Assembly (NCBI GenBank): GCA_021613375.1
Contig: JAJQXZ010000043.1
Span: 1-64,000 of the forward strand
Length of the DNA: 64,000 bases
DNA from: Megaleporinus macrocephalus
Lineage: Eukaryota > Chordata > Actinopteri > Characiformes > Anostomidae
Direction: 5' to 3'
The position numbers and the translations under genes are program-made. The notes beneath the pieces were generated by a model. The model did no database searches. It was given only the letters and a program-made list of their open reading frames with translations, and was not told where the DNA came from. This document shows, one piece after another, positions 26,069-38,080 of the stretch. Each line of letters opens with the position of its first letter. Positions within the stretch are counted from its first letter, which is position 1.

Positions 26069-27524
26069 CCATTCCAGATAAGTAGAATATCATGGAAAAC
26101 TTGATTAATTTCCATAATTCCATTCCATAGATACAGGGCCCACAAGTTCTCTACTACTACTTTTTGCAGAAAAAAAGGTATTAAAATCAAATTAGTCAAA
26201 ATATGGTACTTTCAAAACAATATGTCAATCTTCAACACTTGGTTGGGAATCCCTTTGCTTTAATCACTGCCTCGATGTGATGTGGCATTTAGGAAGTCAG
26301 CCTAAGGCATTGGCTGGGAGTTATGTAAGCCCAGATTTCCTTGATGCTTGCTGTCAGCTCTTCTTTGTTGTTGGGTCTGGTGGCTCTAATTTTACAAAGA
26401 TTCTCAATGGGGTTTAGGTCTGGCGAGTTGCCTGGCCAGTCAAGCACTGTGATGGCATAGGCATCAAACCAGACTTTGGTGCTTCTGGCAGGTCCTGCTG
26501 GAAGATGAAATCTGCATCTCCATACAGATCCTCAGCAGAAGGAATCATGAAGCCCTCTAAAACGTTCTGGTAGATTGTTCCGGTGACCTTGGATTTAAGA
26601 AAGCAGAGTTTACCAACCCCTGCACCAGACATTGCACCGCAAATCATGACTGGCTGTGGATATTTCACACTGGACCTCAGTTTGGGTTCTGTTTCTCACC
26701 CATCTTCCTCCAAATCCTTGGACCTTGATTCCCGAATGAAAGGCACACTTTACTTTCATCAGAAAAGAGGACCTTGGATCACTGGCCAGCGGTCCAGCCC
26801 TTCTTCTCCTTGGCCCAGTTGAGACGCTTCCTACGTTGGCTCAGGTTCAGAAGTGGCTTGACCCGAGGAACCCGACAGTTGTAGCCCATCTCCCGGATGC
26901 GTCTGAACGTGGTGGTTTTTGAAGCTGCCTCATTCCAGTCTTTCTGGATCTCTGCCAGATTCTTGAATCTTCTCTTTTTGATAATCCGCTGAAGCCCACG
27001 GTCATCTCTTTTCCTGTGCATCTTCTCCTGCCACATTTTGTCCTTCCACTAGACTTTCCATTGATATGCTTGGACACAGCACAGCCTCCTTAGCTATGAA
27101 CTTTTGTGGCTTACCCATCCTGTGGAGGGTATCAATGATGGTCTTCTAGACAGTTGTTATGTCTACAGTCTTCCCCATATTGGACCGAACTGAGACAATT
27201 GAACCAAACTGAAGAAATTTAATGACACCTGGGGAAATCTGTGCAGGTGCTTTAAGTTTAGTAGATGATTAGTGTCACACTGAGTTTAAAACATTCATGC
27301 CTTGCAAAATTTGGGCTGATCTCTCCACAGTATTTTATTTTTTTAAATTCCTGTTTTCGTGGGTTTTATGAGCTGGAAGCCCAAATTATGTTAAAATAAA
27401 CAAACAAATACTCAAAGTTGTTTAAATTGTGAGCCCTGAATCTATAATCTATAAAGGTTTAACTTTATGAATGGAATTATGGAAATTAATCAACTTTACT
27501 ATAATATTCTAATTTTCTGGAATA
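26066..27524 (-). mobile_element. Tc1/mariner transposon, inactive
   Basis: Terminal inverted repeats: left ccagataagtagaatatcat and right (reverse complement) ccagaaaattagaatattat, both continuing into cttgattaatttccataattcc-like sequence. TA-rich flanks agree with TA insertion. Confidence 0.88.
26414..27178 (-). pseudogene. Tc1-like transposase pseudogene
   Basis: The reading begins MGKTVDITT at 27178. The N-terminal DNA-binding part shows DRGLQRIIKKRRFKNLAEIQ and RRIREMGYNCRVPRVKPLL. The catalytic part shows VMICGAMSGAGVGKLCFLKS and DADFIFQQD, which holds the second catalytic Asp. Frames change around 26670-26790 and stops interrupt the first codons, so it is dead. Confidence 0.85.
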
Positions 27525-27942
27525 TATATATATGATCAGACCTACCTGATTGACAACTCTCTGTCAAACACTACTATCCTGCTCCGCCACTCATACAGAA
27601 CTAAAATCATTATCCAGCTTTTGTGTGACGATAACTGGAAGAACAGATTTACAAACAGATGAAAGAACGCATGAATGAGGAAGTGGATGAATGAAGGAAC
27701 AACAGCAGAAGAATAAGTGAATGAAGAGGCAGCTACAGACTTGCATTCTAGCTTGCTGGCTTTTGGTTATGCCAGCTATGAGCCGGGCCAGAGACACCAT
27801 CCTTGTGTCTGGTTAGGTAATACTTATGAAACAGTAGGACCACCCAGTTCACATGGAGAGGAGAGAAATACAGTAAATACATTAGCAAGGGTTTACTTAG
27901 TACATGATTACTGTTGGCCTGAATGCTTATTAGAAACAGAAC

Positions 27943-29528
27943 CCAGATTTAGGTTCCCTGAGGCTTTAGTTAAATAACAAGAAACATTTTCTATATTACG
28001 CTTCCTTTAATATAGGATGAGTTATTACTCTGAAGCAAAAAAAAGCCTTATGAATCATGTTTTAATTGATTCTTATGAATACAATGTGACATCAGCACTT
28101 CTTCCTAACATACATAATTCATGTGCAACATTTAAAAGAAAACATACTTTCTTTCAAGTATTTTAATTATTATTATTTTTTACACCACACATGAGGTCCA
28201 CTGCTGTTTATGAGGCACCAAAAAAGAACTGATGATTCATTTCCATTATTTATATCACCCTCTCTTCATCCTTTACGTTAAAACAGGCTGCTTTTGTTAC
28301 TGTGCCTTTAGGGCCTATATATGGAAACGAGCTCTTGTGCCTCACTTAGGAAGCGGTGTGATGACCTTCTGTGTAAACAAGCGTGGCCAAACTGCTGTAA
28401 GCTCATCAGGGTGATATATGTAAACGTCTTGGTTTTCATGAGGTGAGGATTTCTGAACATATGAACATATGTGGCTTGGAGAGTGAGCAGTACTGTACTG
28501 AAACAAGATCTTTTTTTTTAAAGTGAGGACACTGAAATGGGACCTTCAAATGGGACTACTTCGGATCGTTTTTTTGAAAATAGTCATGAAGTTACAGGAA
28601 AGCCTAAATAACAGCAATTATCAGTAATTACACTGTTATTTCACACGTAACAGGCAGCTCTGCTACTGTTTGCACCACGCAGGTGTTTATCATCAAATCA
28701 TATCAAAAGGTACAATGCTGTATTAAAACCTGCTAAATGTCAGCGTCCTCTTCTAGACGATCACACGGGCCCACAAAATAAGACCCATAGATAAATCCAC
28801 GAGCATCGGCAAGCTGTAGCCAGCCATCTTCTCAATCATGTTTAAGCTCATATGTAAGGACATGTGAAGGTTTCATTTCTAGTCATTTGGCCAGACATTT
28901 TATTATTATCAGCTCACTTTTTATCTTGAGTGCTACAAACTTGAGTAAAAAATGCTTAAAATGGTTACATCACTTACATGCTTTTAGACAAACATTAAAT
29001 TTCATTGTACAGCAACAGTGATCAGTAAGTGATGAAGACGTTCGCCATAATGGGATAAGGTCAAACTGCATGAATTCAATTTGATTCATAATTTCTTCAA
29101 TGAAACTGTGTGAATCTAAAATAAAAGACTGTAAAACTTCATCTGCACTTCTGTTGCTTGGGTACAGCAGCTGTAGTGGTCAGTATGCACAGATAGGGCC
29201 GTCCAGTAATGGCTAGAAGAGTGGAAGTTATCAGAACACAGGGTGGGAGCTCTTATTTGGCTTAGTCCTCGCAGGGCCCAGGTGCTGGAAGCGATATTGT
29301 GTCAGACGAGACACGTCCAGCAGCTGGTCAGAACACTGGCACCACTGGCACCCTGACACACTGGACACCGACAAATCCAAAAAAAAAAAAAAACAAGACA
29401 AAATGTTACATAGAGTCAGTGAGGAGTGTTTGTCAGCAGTCAGGACACTGTGGAAAGTTTAATCTCATGATCATTTCTCGTAATGATTGTCTGTAAACAT
29501 CACCCTGACTTCAGGACTGCAACAAGCA
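27943..29528. other. Noncoding AT-rich interval
   Basis: Nothing here translates into a recognisable protein. It includes a possible old dispersed repeat at 28230-28445 (see 18548) and a poly-A run at 29381-29393. Confidence 0.5.
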
Positions 29529-29549
29529 TGTAACACCCCTTATGAAACA

Positions 29550-29710
29550 ATAATATATGGCAATATATTGGAAAATATAGTGCAATATATTAAATAATAC
29601 ATTTTCATATATGGAAAAAAGTGCATATATTTTCTAATATAAGGCAATATATGCATGGACTGTGTATGTATATATTGGTAAATATAAAAACATATATTGC
29701 AATAAAGACA
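29550..29710. repeat. Left subterminal AT array
   Basis: Short units such as aatatatggcaatatattgg, gtgcaatatatt and ggcaatatatgc are repeated. The same vocabulary fills the right end. Confidence 0.65.
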
Positions 29711-29934
29711 AAATCTCAGCAAAAACAATTTACATGTAATTACTTTATTAAAATAATTAACGTGTCTTTCATGAGTAATTGCATAAGTTTGCATAAAGCT
29801 GAACAGACAAAAGTTCCATACAGAACAGTCAAAGTAATTTCATGATAGATACACATTTAATATTAAGATTACATTTTTTATATTTATCAATGTTCTTCTC
29901 AGTAAATCATTTCACAAAAGAGTACTATGACTTA

Positions 29935-30030
29935 AAATATATCCTGAATGTGCCAATAAAGGTCCACAGTTACTTACAGACCCAAGAAAAAAAAACAATT
30001 ACATGAAAGGACACATTTTTGTGTCTCAGC
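29935..30030 (-). pseudogene. Duplicated transposase fragment
   Basis: tatcctgaatgtgcc.aa.aaaggtcc.cagtt repeats the transposase stretch at 31195-31290, which encodes the PLWAHSGYIFE motif. It is a short decayed second copy downstream of the transposase stop. Confidence 0.7.
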
Positions 30031-30533
30031 TTCTACAATCACTTTTTAAACCTGACATATTTATATCATTGCATATTAAAAATGTGACAAGGAATGAGAA
30101 ATAATTACATTTTGTCTTTTTGTCCAGATGTTACATTATACAGACAAAAGTTTTAGGACACTACAAAATAAAGCACTTGACATGTAGACTGCCTTTACAA
30201 TAAGTGAAGGAATAGGTGGTTCTAATGAGCTCCACTGAAATACTGTAATAGGATGGCACCACTGCAATAACACAGCTGGTGAAATTTCTGATGAGTGGTA
30301 TTATGAAAAAATAGATTTAGGATTCACAGCACTGAGGAGTGCTGTAGAGCTTGGTGCGGAAGTGTCCAACACTTACTATGGGTTTAAAATGGGCTGGCAT
30401 AAAAGCTTGTGCAAGTGTGTAGGTGTCCCAATCCTTTTGTACATATAGTTCAGCAGCACTGAACAAAAAGGAAAGAGAGAGAGAAAAATTACAATAATAA
30501 TAAAAAATAAATAAATAAACAATCTATAACAAT

Positions 30534-33033
30534 TCAGTCCTCCACACTGGCCCTTGGATGTATGCATGCATAGAGACTTCCATGTTGTGGCAGATCAATT
30601 AGCAAACATTTTCTTTTGAACACTGTCACATCAAATATCTGTTTCCTGCCCCGCAAAACTCTTTTCAGACCAACCACATTTTCAATATTAATCAGTTTAC
30701 TGTGTGATCGATCATACTGCTGTCCAACAGCAAAGCATTTTCTTTTACCGTGTTGCTCTACTACAATGTAATAATAAACAGTGATTATGTGCCCATTCTG
30801 CATCAAAACAGTGAAGCTGTTCCTTTTCACTACTTTAGTAAACTCTTGTGAGTAATACAGTTGTCCTTTAACTAGAACTCTACTGAATATTTTCACAACT
30901 GTATTCACAGTCACTGTAATTTGCTCTCTCATGGCCAGTAACTCTTCACTATTAAGTTTTCTTGAATAATGCAAACCAAGGGTGACCACCTGATCTGCCA
31001 CTCTTTCAAACTGCTTCAGTCTTTTTTGACCATTTAAACTGTTATACAGCTGGATGCATTCAGGCACAGCATTTTTCATTGCATCATTCCCTAAAAGAGG
31101 CAATACCTGTCTATATGTGAATTGTTTCATTATCTGTAAAGGAACACACTGAGTGCCATGAAACATTTTCAGTATTTCTCCATTGTATGACTCAAAAATA
31201 TATCCTGAATGTGCCCAAAGAGGTCCCCAGTTTTTTACAGCTTCAGGTAAATGAAGACATAAATGTACATTAAATGACACATTGTGTTTCCCATACAGTG
31301 TTTCAAATTGTTTGACAAAATCTGCAACAAATTTTTCACATCTTTTTAACTCCTGTGTGGTAATAATGTCCTTACATAATAAGAACATGAATGTGACAAG
31401 GACTAACCAGTGCTGGTAAAATACATTGGGCAGAATGCCTTTTAGCACAAAGACACTATAAAAAAGCAACCAGTTCTGCCACTCACTAGCCTTCCAAAAT
31501 CTCCTTTGTTGAAGAGATCAGGGCACTCTTGTCACGTTGCAAGGAGGCTTAATTAGCGAGAGTTGCTGATCAAGTTCAGTCACTCTGGTACCAATGTAAA
31601 ACGGTTTCTCATGGTTTTCACTGTCCAGCCACATGCTTGTCATTTGCCGAACTAGACCAAGATGTATATTGTGCATATGGTCAGGAGGCATGCCAGATAT
31701 GATGTCAAAGTGTGGAATGTTTATGAGACATGTAGGTCCTTTAACACCCTTCACAGATTTTGTGGTACGCAGAGCCTCCCTGGCATCACTTATGGTTGAA
31801 GCATGGTCTCTTTTTGGAACATCTTTGTATGGGTATACTCTAGCAGTACCATTTCCCTTTTGAACTTGTTCACCGGGATGTAAACAGAGACTGCACCCAT
31901 ACTGCCCATTAAACTGGTTCATGTTTTGTAATATGGGTCTGGCAACTGAATCACACATCATAAGAGCTGCCACAACTCTACAATGTTCCCAAATGCCGTT
32001 TTGCTTAAACTTAAACCCCACAGTCGACAACTTCTGACACTCTTGAGTGAATGGCTTTAAAAATGTATTAACATTTGGCTTTTTATTGCCAAACCACAAG
32101 CCAAATAGTAGGACATTTTCCTTGCGCACAGGGTAAGGAAGCTCGTTTACAATCCCTTGTAATGGCCAAATACGTTATAATGATGACTTAAATACGGGGA
32201 CTCCGTCGCAGTTGAGCGTTAAGGAGTACCCATGAGGACAATCAAGTGGGCCTCCATTTTTGTTCAGATCATGGTACATTTTACCACTATATATATCATG
32301 ATAATTTTTAGAATTACAAATGTCATTTGACTTTAAGCAACCTGCAATATCTTCTCTTTGAAGAAGATGTTCCAATTGTGTTTGGATTGGTAAGTACATA
32401 AAGAGGTTTCCATTTTTAAGTGAGCTTTCTTTATCCCACATTGTGCTGCATACATCACACTGCCCTGCATTAACTTTGTCACCAATGTAATACTCACAGT
32501 TTGGATATATATATGTGGCACTGTAAGTTTCCTTGAATTGGCTTAAGCTCTTTTAAGAAAAGATGTTTAAAGGCTGACAATGTATTGTCTGGACAGTGAA
32601 TATTAATCAAATCTAGAAGATCAGAGAGGGCCACACCAGTAAGTCCGTGTCTCAAAACAAATGAGAGTATAAGTAAAAAGCTCTGAGATTTGGTAAGTCG
32701 TGAACCAGTATAAAGTGGGTCTTGATTTACTTGAGGAAACCCTTCATTACAGATCTGTCCCTCATTTATTGTCTCGTCAAAAGTGTCTTCAAGTACAAAG
32801 GCAAATGGTTCTCCGCTACTAAGAATGGAGTCAGAATCAGTAAAAGACTGCCTTGGATCAAACCCACTCATACCAACACTGTTGTCCAAGCTATCAGAGT
32901 TGAAGTTTTCTGAGGATGATCCTGACGATGACCCCAAATACGGTAGATCACATGTCGTGGAACATTCATCCTCAAACAAAAGAGGTGATGTAGGATATCT
33001 GGGCACAGAATCATCACAGTCATGCTGCAGGCT
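30534..33033 (-). pseudogene. CACTA/EnSpm-like transposase, main exon, broken
   Basis: The acceptor ctatcacag at 33034 opens a ~830-codon reading. An acidic N-terminal part is followed by a Cys-rich segment (CEYYIGDKVNAGQCDVC), CDGVPVFKS, QYGCSLCLHPGEQ, MPPDHMHNIHLGLVRQM, and near the C-terminus LHLPEAVKNWGPLWAHSGY, a combination I know from CACTA (TNP2/DUF4218-type) transposases. Three breaks are visible: a frameshift in a TATATATA run near 32505-32515, an in-frame TAA at 32174-32172, and an in-frame TGA at 31520-31518 in a CpG-type context. Between the breaks the frame and motifs are well kept, so the loss looks recent. Confidence 0.7.
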
Positions 33034-34979
33034 CTGTGATAGGGAGAAAAAAGGAAATTTCCAATCAGATTTTTTTTTTATTTAAAAAAGAGACTAAAAA
33101 ACAACAAAGACAAATACGTTAAAAGACACAGAAACACTTTATGTACGTTCACAAATATTTTCAAAATAAATTCATTTTAAAACATAGTAAATTGACATTT
33201 GCGAAGTGCCGACCACTAAGGCAGGGCAAGGCGGGGAACTCCGAGAAACTTGGGGCTGGAGTTCTGGGTGGCTGCTAGGTTTTGAAGCCAGACCCCAAAA
33301 GCTCCAGCTGAGATAGACGCACGTTTCTCGTGCCAGCCTGAGGTCGTTGATTAGGGAACGAATGTAGCCATGATGTGTCTGGGAGGAATGAGGTCCGAGA
33401 AGTTGGATTGTGTGGTCTGAGAGTCCCTGAAGAAGACGTATTTGATTTGAGGACAGACAGGTCTGACAAACGGCTAAATGGAGGTGTCGGATGAGGCTGA
33501 GAGCAATGTAAAGGCAGAAGGAAGGAGGAAGATGGCTGGTAAGTTGGTGGTGATGGCATCAGTTGCTGAAATTTGGAGCCAGGCCCCTAGAGTCCTAACT
33601 TGGAGAGATGCAAGCTTGTTGTGCTAGGAGTTAGATTATGTGATCAGAGGATCCCTGATGGAAAGCCATGGAAGCCGAGCCAATTCTGGATGGATGTCCT
33701 TAGAAATGCACTGGAGAATAACCACTGAGAGGGCGTGGCAAAGATGAGTGTGAAACCAGGTATGATATGATGGATTCAGATTCTGTAATGAAGAGAGTCG
33801 AGTGTTCTGAGAAAACCGATGTAGGTTTCGTGATATGGACCAAGCAGTGATTTTAAATTGAGGTGGAGAAGCGTGGTAAGCCAAACTGTTTAGTTTGCTA
33901 GTTTGATGTTAATGTTAAATAGTATTTGAATCGAGAAGAGGGAAGTGTAAGTTATAAGCAGGTAAATGTCTAGTCAAGTCAAGGTTTGTTTGCGATAAAT
34001 GGCGTCATGAAGCAGCAAATCCGGGTCCTAACCCCCAGTGAGCAAGCCAGGGGCGACAGTGGCAAGGAAAAACTCCCTTGGAGTAAGAGGAAGAAACCTT
34101 GAGAGGAACCAGACTCAAAAAGGGGGAACCCATCCTCCTCTGGTTGACACCGGATAGCAAATTAATTATATTTATACTTAATGGATCAATGAATTTGGAG
34201 AAGTTCTATCAGAGTAGCGGTAAAAGCAGCTCAGCGTTTGTAAAGTAGGAGTGATGAGACTCTTTGATGGAATCTTTGGAGGTGTTAGTGGTCATGTAGG
34301 TGATATCTCCACTAGACAGTAAGATACTCGATCGAGGAGGTGTTGGATAAGACTGAAAAGATGGAATTCCAAACACTGGGGAAATCTAAATGGCTAGCAG
34401 AAAATGACTGAGTGCGGAGAAAGGGGTCTGAGTACTGATGGTTGTTGAGGCAGAAGTGAAGTTCTGTCTTTTGAATAGTTTTGAGGAGAAGAAGTCTGAG
34501 TGTGGTTTGGAGGAGGATGAGTTCAACTAGTTACTAAATGTGACTGAAGAAGCTGGCGGAGTGCTCTGAGTTGACTGGCGTCAGGGAGGCTGCAGTGATG
34601 GAAAGCTTGTATGAAGGGAAGGTGATGTTGAGCAGGGCTGTGGTTTCATCTGAATGGCCTGGAATGAGAACGACTTCGTGGATGATGTAGCGTCGTACTA
34701 GATGCCGTGAGACAACGAATGGAGTGTGTCTGAATGGATAGACTTCTGTCTACTCATGCCCCAAAAGGAGAGCAGCAACGACGAGGAGAGTTAGTGATTG
34801 TAGAAGACAAGCTGCAGTTGTAGGATGTGAGAGAGAGTCTGTGATTGCAAAGGTTGAGCAGCTGTCGTGGGTCCGGTGAGAGAGAGGGTCTGTGGTTGTA
34901 GAGGACGAAAGTTCTGTTAAGGAGGACTTTCGTGAGAGAGAAGCAACCAGTGAGCCAGCCGGAGGAGGCACAGCAGTAT

Positions 34980-35640
34980 GGAGACCTGTAAAGAAAACAG
35001 CGGGAAGATTGAGGGAGCGAGGGAGGATTGAGGCAGGCAGGAGAAAGTGCAGTAGGTTGACCTGTAACGACATGCAAAAAGATCGAGGGAGGGAGGAAGC
35101 GAGGGATGATTGAGGCAAGCAAGAGGCAAGGCAGTAGTGGGACCTGTAAAGAAAAGGCAGGAAGATTAAAGGAGGTGGGATGAGGGATAACTGAGGCAGG
35201 CATGGGGCACCACAGTAGGGGGACCTGTAGAGAAGTGGCAGAAAGATTTGAGAAGGGATGATTGAGGCAGGCATGAGGCAGTGCATTAGGGGGACCTGTA
35301 AAGAAATGGCAGAAAGATTTGAGAAGGGATGATTGAGGCAGGCATGAGGCAGTGCATTAGGGGGACCTGTAAAGAAATGGCAGAAAGATTTGAGAAGGGA
35401 TGACTGAGGCAGGCATGAGGCAGTGCATTAGGGGGACCTGTAAAGAAATGGCAGAAAGATTCGAGAAGGGATGACTGAGGCAGGCATGAGGCAGTGCATT
35501 AGCGGGACCTGTAAAGAAATGGCAGAAAGATCGAGGGAGGGAGAGGGAGGAGGGAAGATTGAGGCAAGCATGAGGCAATACAATAGGGGGTCCTGCAAAG
35601 AAATGGCAGAGATCGAAGAGGGGATGAATGAGGCAGGCAG
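34980..35640. repeat. 71-bp minisatellite
   Basis: Unit with gattgaggcaggcatgaggc, agtgcattagggggacctg and aaagaaatggcagaaagat. The agaaggga landmark falls at 35251, 35322, 35393 and 35464, giving a period of exactly 71. About four near-identical units are flanked by more diverged ones. Confidence 0.9.
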
Positions 35641-35699
35641 GAGGTGCAGCAGTTGGGAGTTGGGGGATAAGGGCAGAACGAGAGAACAGAGAGACGATT

Positions 35700-36008
35700 G
35701 AAAGGAAGGGAAAGTTGGACGATTGAGGTGGGGGAGGGACGATTGAGGGAAGGGGAAGTTGGACGATTGAAGTGGGGGAGGGACAATTGAGGGAAAGGGG
35801 AGTTGGACGATTGAGGGAAAGGGGAGTTGGACGATTGAGGGAAAGGGAGGTTGGACGATTGAGGGAAAGGGAGGTTGGACAATTGAGGGAAAGGGAGGTT
35901 GGACGATTGAGGGAAAGGGAGGTTGGACGATTGAGGGAAAGGGGAGTTGGACGATTGAGGGAAAGGGAGGTTGGACGATTGAGGGAAAGGGAGGTTGGAC
36001 GATTGAGG
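35700..36008. repeat. 24-bp minisatellite
   Basis: Unit gattgagggaaagggaggtt plus ggac, about 12 copies. Since 24 is divisible by three it makes long open frames on both strands with an 8-residue repeat; these are not genes. Confidence 0.92.
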
Positions 36009-37017
36009 TATGAGGAAGCATGATTGAGTAGGAGAGGTGACTGAGCCCAAGAAGCAATGCTGGAAAGGGCAGAAACACACAGGTATAATGTTGTGGCGTC
36101 GGTGGCGTGGTGGTGCCAAAAGGTCATTCCTCAGAAGCTGAGACGGCATTATAAACAATTGTGCAGCTACATAGTGACGACGTTTGTCAGTACGTTTGTT
36201 GTGACCTTTTGAAATCCTTCATGTCATCAATTATACCGTCATAAGTGTACCAATAAGAAGTCATGGTACCAAGAAGCGACATTATGTGGTAGCGAAATTG
36301 TGACAACACTGATGAGGTGACATGAGGCATGACCTGCTATAAAACAATGCTGTAAGATGGTAGACAACGGTGTGACAACGTGTGTTCGCTGGAGCGTGAG
36401 AAGCCGCGAGTGCAGGCTGCAGTAGCCTGGAGGGAGCAGCAGGGGGGGCAGGGGTGTAGGGATAGACCTGTTAGACCAGGCATCGTTCCTCCGGAACCAG
36501 CAGGAGGCGTGATGTCATCGGGGCGCCCAGGATGTGTACCTCCGACGGAGGGCAGAAGCGAGGAAAATACGGCGCAGACCATGAGGCAGAAGGGGTACAG
36601 GGAACGCGACGTTCCCCCAAACTTGGAGCCTGACGATAGTCCAGTCCAGTGTTCCCGGAAGGCGAGATTTAGAGGGAGAGAAGAAGCGTGGGGAGGCTTG
36701 GCAGGTGCGGGGGAGGCTCGGCAGGTGCAGGGGGGAGCTCGGCATCAACGTGCGGGCGACGCAGGGACCCGCCGCGTGAAGCAGCCGAGGAAGAGCCGGG
36801 GTGCGGCAAACGAGAGCGGCCACGTCCGGGAGACGATAGAAACGGAGCAGTCCCAGCGGCAGCGGTGATAAAGGACCCCAAACGAGGAGCAGCGCGAGGA
36901 ATAGCGGGAAGAGCCAGCCGTCCGAAGCAAGTCTGTGTCGGCAGAGAGTAAGGAAGGAGCAGTCAACCAGCCAGTCGGTGCGAATTTCGTCACGAGAAGG
37001 TGAGGGCAGAGGAGTGG

Positions 37018-37025
37018 TTTATATA
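37018..37025 (-). promoter_or_regulatory. TATA box candidate of the GC-rich block
   Basis: The minus strand reads gcTATATAAAcc about 30 bases before a GC-rich leader. Position at the AT/GC boundary suggests the transcription start of the inserted block. Confidence 0.4.
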
Positions 37026-37764
37026 GCGTGTAATGATTGAAGGGAGGAGTTTGGGCGTGGTCCTTCTCCCAAACTTAAGTTATTTCATAACTTCATTTAA
37101 AGAGAATGCTTGGATATTTGTGGAAATTTAATCAGTGGCACATTATTATTACTTTATCTATAATAACAACTAGAATAATGGTTAATACGTCATAGCCTAC
37201 CAAACAGAACATGTAATACACCAGTTTACCATAATATATTTCCACAAAACCATAATGCATACTCTACATAGCTTCTGTGTGATTTGACAAGATTTACATT
37301 TTCCACACTTTCCATGACTATGATACCTGACATAATGTGCCACCTTTGAAGGAGTTGCACTGGGAACAATGCTCTTCTAATGGACACAGCAAATGGGCAC
37401 AGATGTATAGAATTTGCTAGTACATTTCAGCAGGAAGCAGTTCTTATCCAAACTGGCAACCTACAAGTGCTGAGGATTATGTTAGGTATTAACGTCTTTT
37501 TAATAAGTTGGTGCTGAGTTTTAATACTGTTAAATCTATTTTATATAAATATTTACAGTAGTACATGACAACACCAGGTAATTTTAAGAAACTATGTTGA
37601 AACTCAAAATTTCAGATGGATTTCAGATGTTTTGGAATAGGCTGCTATGAAATTGTGCTAACCACTATTTCACCTGTGTTTTAAGTAACAACTAACTTGC
37701 CCTCAATGCTTTGTGTGTAAAAAAGACATATACAGAACAGCACCATTCTTATGCTTATACTTAC

Positions 37765-37842
37765 AGTGGTGTGCTGAGAATCTTGTGTGTCTTCAAATAA
37801 GTTTTCAGTGGAATAATTAGAATAATTCTGACCCATTAAGCC
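37765..37842 (-). CDS. Transposase upstream exon d
   Basis: Acceptor cccaacag, donor ACT|gtaagt, 26 codons, phase 0 both ends: GLMGQNYSNYSTENLFEDTQ and six more residues. Acidic and Ser/Thr-rich like the start of the main exon, which it can join in phase. Confidence 0.5.
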
Positions 37843-37978
37843 CTGTTGGGCAAAAACATATCAGGTCTTTACTAGCTTTTAAATTAAGCAGGACCACTTA
37901 CTCACATATATTCAAGCGCTCAAAGTTATTAAAGCAAAAGCATACTTTGATAATATACACACATTACCTGGTACCTAC

Positions 37979-38080
37979 AGAGGCTTCCTCGGCTGAAAAA
38001 CACTGCTCTCCACTTAGAGGTGTCCAAGCTCCACCAAAATCATCAGGAGCCCGATCTTCAGAGAGATCATCAGATATTCT
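37979..38080 (-). CDS. Transposase upstream exon c, WTPLSG copy 2
   Basis: Acceptor tttatttag, donor TCT|gtaggt, 34 codons, phase 0 both ends. It contains DDFGGAWTPLSGEQCFSAEE, which resembles exon a, so these exons arose by duplication. A second donor at CAG|gtaatg would shift the phase. Confidence 0.5.

Larger units (their letters stand above)
25568..27942. repeat. Inverted duplication with a Tc1 element at its axis
   Basis: Arm 25568-26008 and arm 27531-27942 are reverse complements (for example tagctggcataaccaaaagc at 25763 faces gcttttggttatgccagcta at 27760). A (TA)n run and the Tc1 element separate them. The left arm has an extra ~25-bp piece near 25622. Frames in the two arms mirror each other and are not genes. 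Confidence 0.85.
33185..37065 (-). repeat. GC-rich block of minisatellites inside the transposase intron
   Basis: This block breaks sharply from its AT-rich surroundings. On the minus strand it starts with a promoter-like TATATAAA at 37025-37018 followed by a GC-rich leader, then a 24-bp array, a 71-bp array and, at 34030-34145, a piece matching the 3' UTR of the LINE at 23265. Long frames here (for example 256 aa of LNRPTSLS repeats) come from the repeats. It may be a non-autonomous retroelement; I do not recognise the family and see no clear target duplication. Confidence 0.55.

Noticed and set aside
34750..36158. Frames up to 256 aa rich in Pro, Ser and Leu
   Set aside because: Products of the 71-bp and 24-bp minisatellites; mirrored open frames exist on the other strand.
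36380..36993. 162-aa plus-strand frame and overlapping minus frames
   Set aside because: GC-rich sequence with few stops; several overlapping frames on both strands and no recognisable domain.
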